Program-made: the position numbers and the translations under genes
DNA from: Halohasta litchfieldiae
GTDB lineage: Archaea > Halobacteriota > Halobacteria > Halobacteriales > Haloferacaceae
Reading direction: 5' to 3'
DNA length: 64,000 nt
NCBI RefSeq assembly: GCF_002788215.1
Contig: NZ_CP024845.1
Span: 2,418,001 to 2,482,000 of the forward strand
Notes under the pieces: model-generated
What the model saw: only the letters and a program-made list of their open reading frames with translations
Database searches by the model: none
What the model was told of the DNA's origin: nothing
Shown: positions 63,286 to 64,000 of the stretch, one piece after another
How positions within the stretch are numbered: the first letter of the stretch is position 1
How the letters are laid out: each line of letters starts with the position of its first letter

Positions 63286-63672
63286 TTACGCGTCGACTGC
63301 AGCGACCGATTCACGGAACAGCGTAATTTCGGAGGCTGGCTCCGGGTGGGTGATACGGAACCCGGTTCGGGTTTCGCTGACGCCGCGAGTGCTCACTTCG
63401 GGGTCGTCGCTTGGCTGGTACGGGCTGTCGGCCGACTGGTATGGGCTGTCGGACTGATACGGACTATCGCGGCTCTGGTAGGGACTGTCGCGTTCGTCTT
63501 TCGATTTGTTCGACATCTCTTCCGGCGGGAAATAGATACGCTCGCCGCTGTCAGACTGAATGACGAACGCGACATCGTGGTTTCCGGTCACGTCGATGAC
63601 AGTGAGACCATCTTCGATGCGAGTCGTGTACTCGAACTCCGGCTCCTCGTCGACCGTCTCGGAATCGCTCAT
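63286..63672 (-). CDS. Haloarchaeal protein with DSPYQ repeats
   Basis: A protein of about 128 residues. The first 65 residues form a small beta-rich domain with DGLTVIDVTGNHDVAFVIQSDSGERIYFP. Then four DSPYQ repeats follow (residues about 70-95), and a conserved C-terminal segment TRTGFRITHPEPASEI. The repeats come from a tandem DNA repeat of about 18-21 bases. Function unknown. Confidence 0.75.
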   Translation of the reverse strand: MSDSETVDEEPEFEYTTRIEDGLTVIDVTGNHDVAFVIQSDSGERIYFPPEEMSNKSKDERDSPYQSRDSPYQSDSPYQSADSPYQPSDDPEVSTRGVSETRTGFRITHPEPASEITLFRESVAAVDA

Positions 63673-63746
63673 ACCCAATGTGGGTGAGCAACCCACTTAT
63701 CAGTTCCCCGAGTTCGCCCGTCCAGACCCCCGCTCGGCGCAAACAG

Positions 63747-63754
63747 TTTTTATT
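63747..63754 (+). promoter_or_regulatory. TATA element for the RPA gene
   Basis: TTTTTATT lies 21-28 bases before the ATG at 63775, consistent with leaderless initiation. Confidence 0.5.
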
Positions 63755-63774
63755 GTCGGCTGACCAACGGAGAG

Positions 63775-64000
63775 ATGATGGACGTAGATAACAAAGCCGA
63801 GGAGCTTGCCTCCGCTCTCGGTGTCACCAAACAGGAGGTCAAAGCGGATCTGGAATCGTTGCTGGAGTTCGACGTGCCACTGGAGGAGGCCGCCCAGAGC
63901 GTCCGCCGGAAACACGGCGGAGCCAGCGGTGGGTCGTCGACACCTGAAACCCTCGATATCGAGTCAATATCGACGACACAGGATTCGGTGAACGTCACCG
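63775..64000 (+). CDS. Replication factor A (RPA)-like ssDNA-binding protein, 3' truncated by window
   Basis: The first 75 codons of a gene that runs past the window. The start MMDVDNKAEELASALGVTKQEVKADLESLLEF and VPLEEAAQSVRRKHGG match the N-terminal helical region typical of haloarchaeal RPA proteins. The OB folds would follow. Start at 63775 or 63778. RPA covers single-stranded DNA in replication and repair. Confidence rests on the N-terminus only. Confidence 0.72.
   Translation, partial: MMDVDNKAEELASALGVTKQEVKADLESLLEFDVPLEEAAQSVRRKHGGASGGSSTPETLDIESISTTQDSVNVT

Noticed and set aside
1-64000. High frequency of GTCGAC
   Set aside because: It encodes Val-Asp, a common pair in acidic haloarchaeal proteins, and is spread over coding regions, so it does not mark a special element.

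Overview
The window reads as a piece of a haloarchaeal (class Halobacteria) chromosome. The proteins are strongly acidic, the DNA is GC-rich, and many genes have a TATA-like element 24-27 bases upstream of the start codon, as expected for leaderless archaeal mRNAs. Several families are archaeal or haloarchaeal: the ubiquitin-like modifier SAMP1, archaeosine synthase, archaeal TGT, TrmB and TbsP regulators, a Bat-type regulator, a HerA-like ATPase and XPB/XPD-like helicases. About 64 protein genes and one tRNA(Tyr) gene are supported. No rRNA, CRISPR array, insertion sequence or integrase was seen.

Layout. 0.1-9 kb: a coiled-coil membrane protein, uridine phosphorylase, a GIDE-like membrane protein, a Tat-exported hydrolase, an AI-2E family permease, a TVGYGD potassium channel, two overlapping membrane proteins with TrkA-C-like ends, and SAMP1. 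9-14 kb: a zinc-finger protein, an XPB-like helicase, a class V aminotransferase and two unknowns. 14.1-14.35 kb: tRNA(Tyr) with a duplicated 3' end. 14.35-18.7 kb: a ferredoxin, queD-queE-queC, a DHH phosphoesterase and a PRC-barrel protein. 18.8-26 kb: a large FAD/Fe-S oxidoreductase, a FilR1-like regulator, a gap holding a strongly structured RNA candidate, an FAD-only oxidoreductase and malQ. 26-33 kb: a HerA-like ATPase, tpiA, MBF1, a hisC-AK6-CDP-alcohol transferase operon and a cbtB-cbtA-ferredoxin operon. 33-46 kb: MscS, an FAH-family enzyme, RaSEA, a Bat-like regulator, ArcS, an ABC exporter, a lipase-like hydrolase and TGT. 46-64 kb: Nudix, CHY zinc finger, histidine kinase, UspA, pyrF, a response regulator, trmB, a second MscS, a YcaO protein, tbsP, an XPD-like helicase, thioredoxin, a riboflavin-pathway reductase, a glycosyltransferase, a Tat-exported repeat protein and the start of an RPA gene.

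Functional links. Archaeosine (G+15 of tRNA) is the clearest theme. QueD, QueE and QueC make preQ0, TGT inserts it into tRNA, and ArcS with RaSEA converts it to archaeosine; all six genes lie within about 31 kb, though not in one operon. Central carbon control is a second theme: TrmB and TbsP genes lie 3 kb apart in the same window as malQ, tpiA and a lactate-dehydrogenase-like enzyme, and a TrmB-like site overlaps the trmB promoter.

Most notable non-genic features: an undescribed four-hairpin RNA candidate at 22768-22980 with the same loop sequence on three different stems; a 24-bp duplication of the tRNA(Tyr) 3' end that separates the tRNA from an oligo-T tract; and paired palindromes 32 bp apart at 36483-36531.
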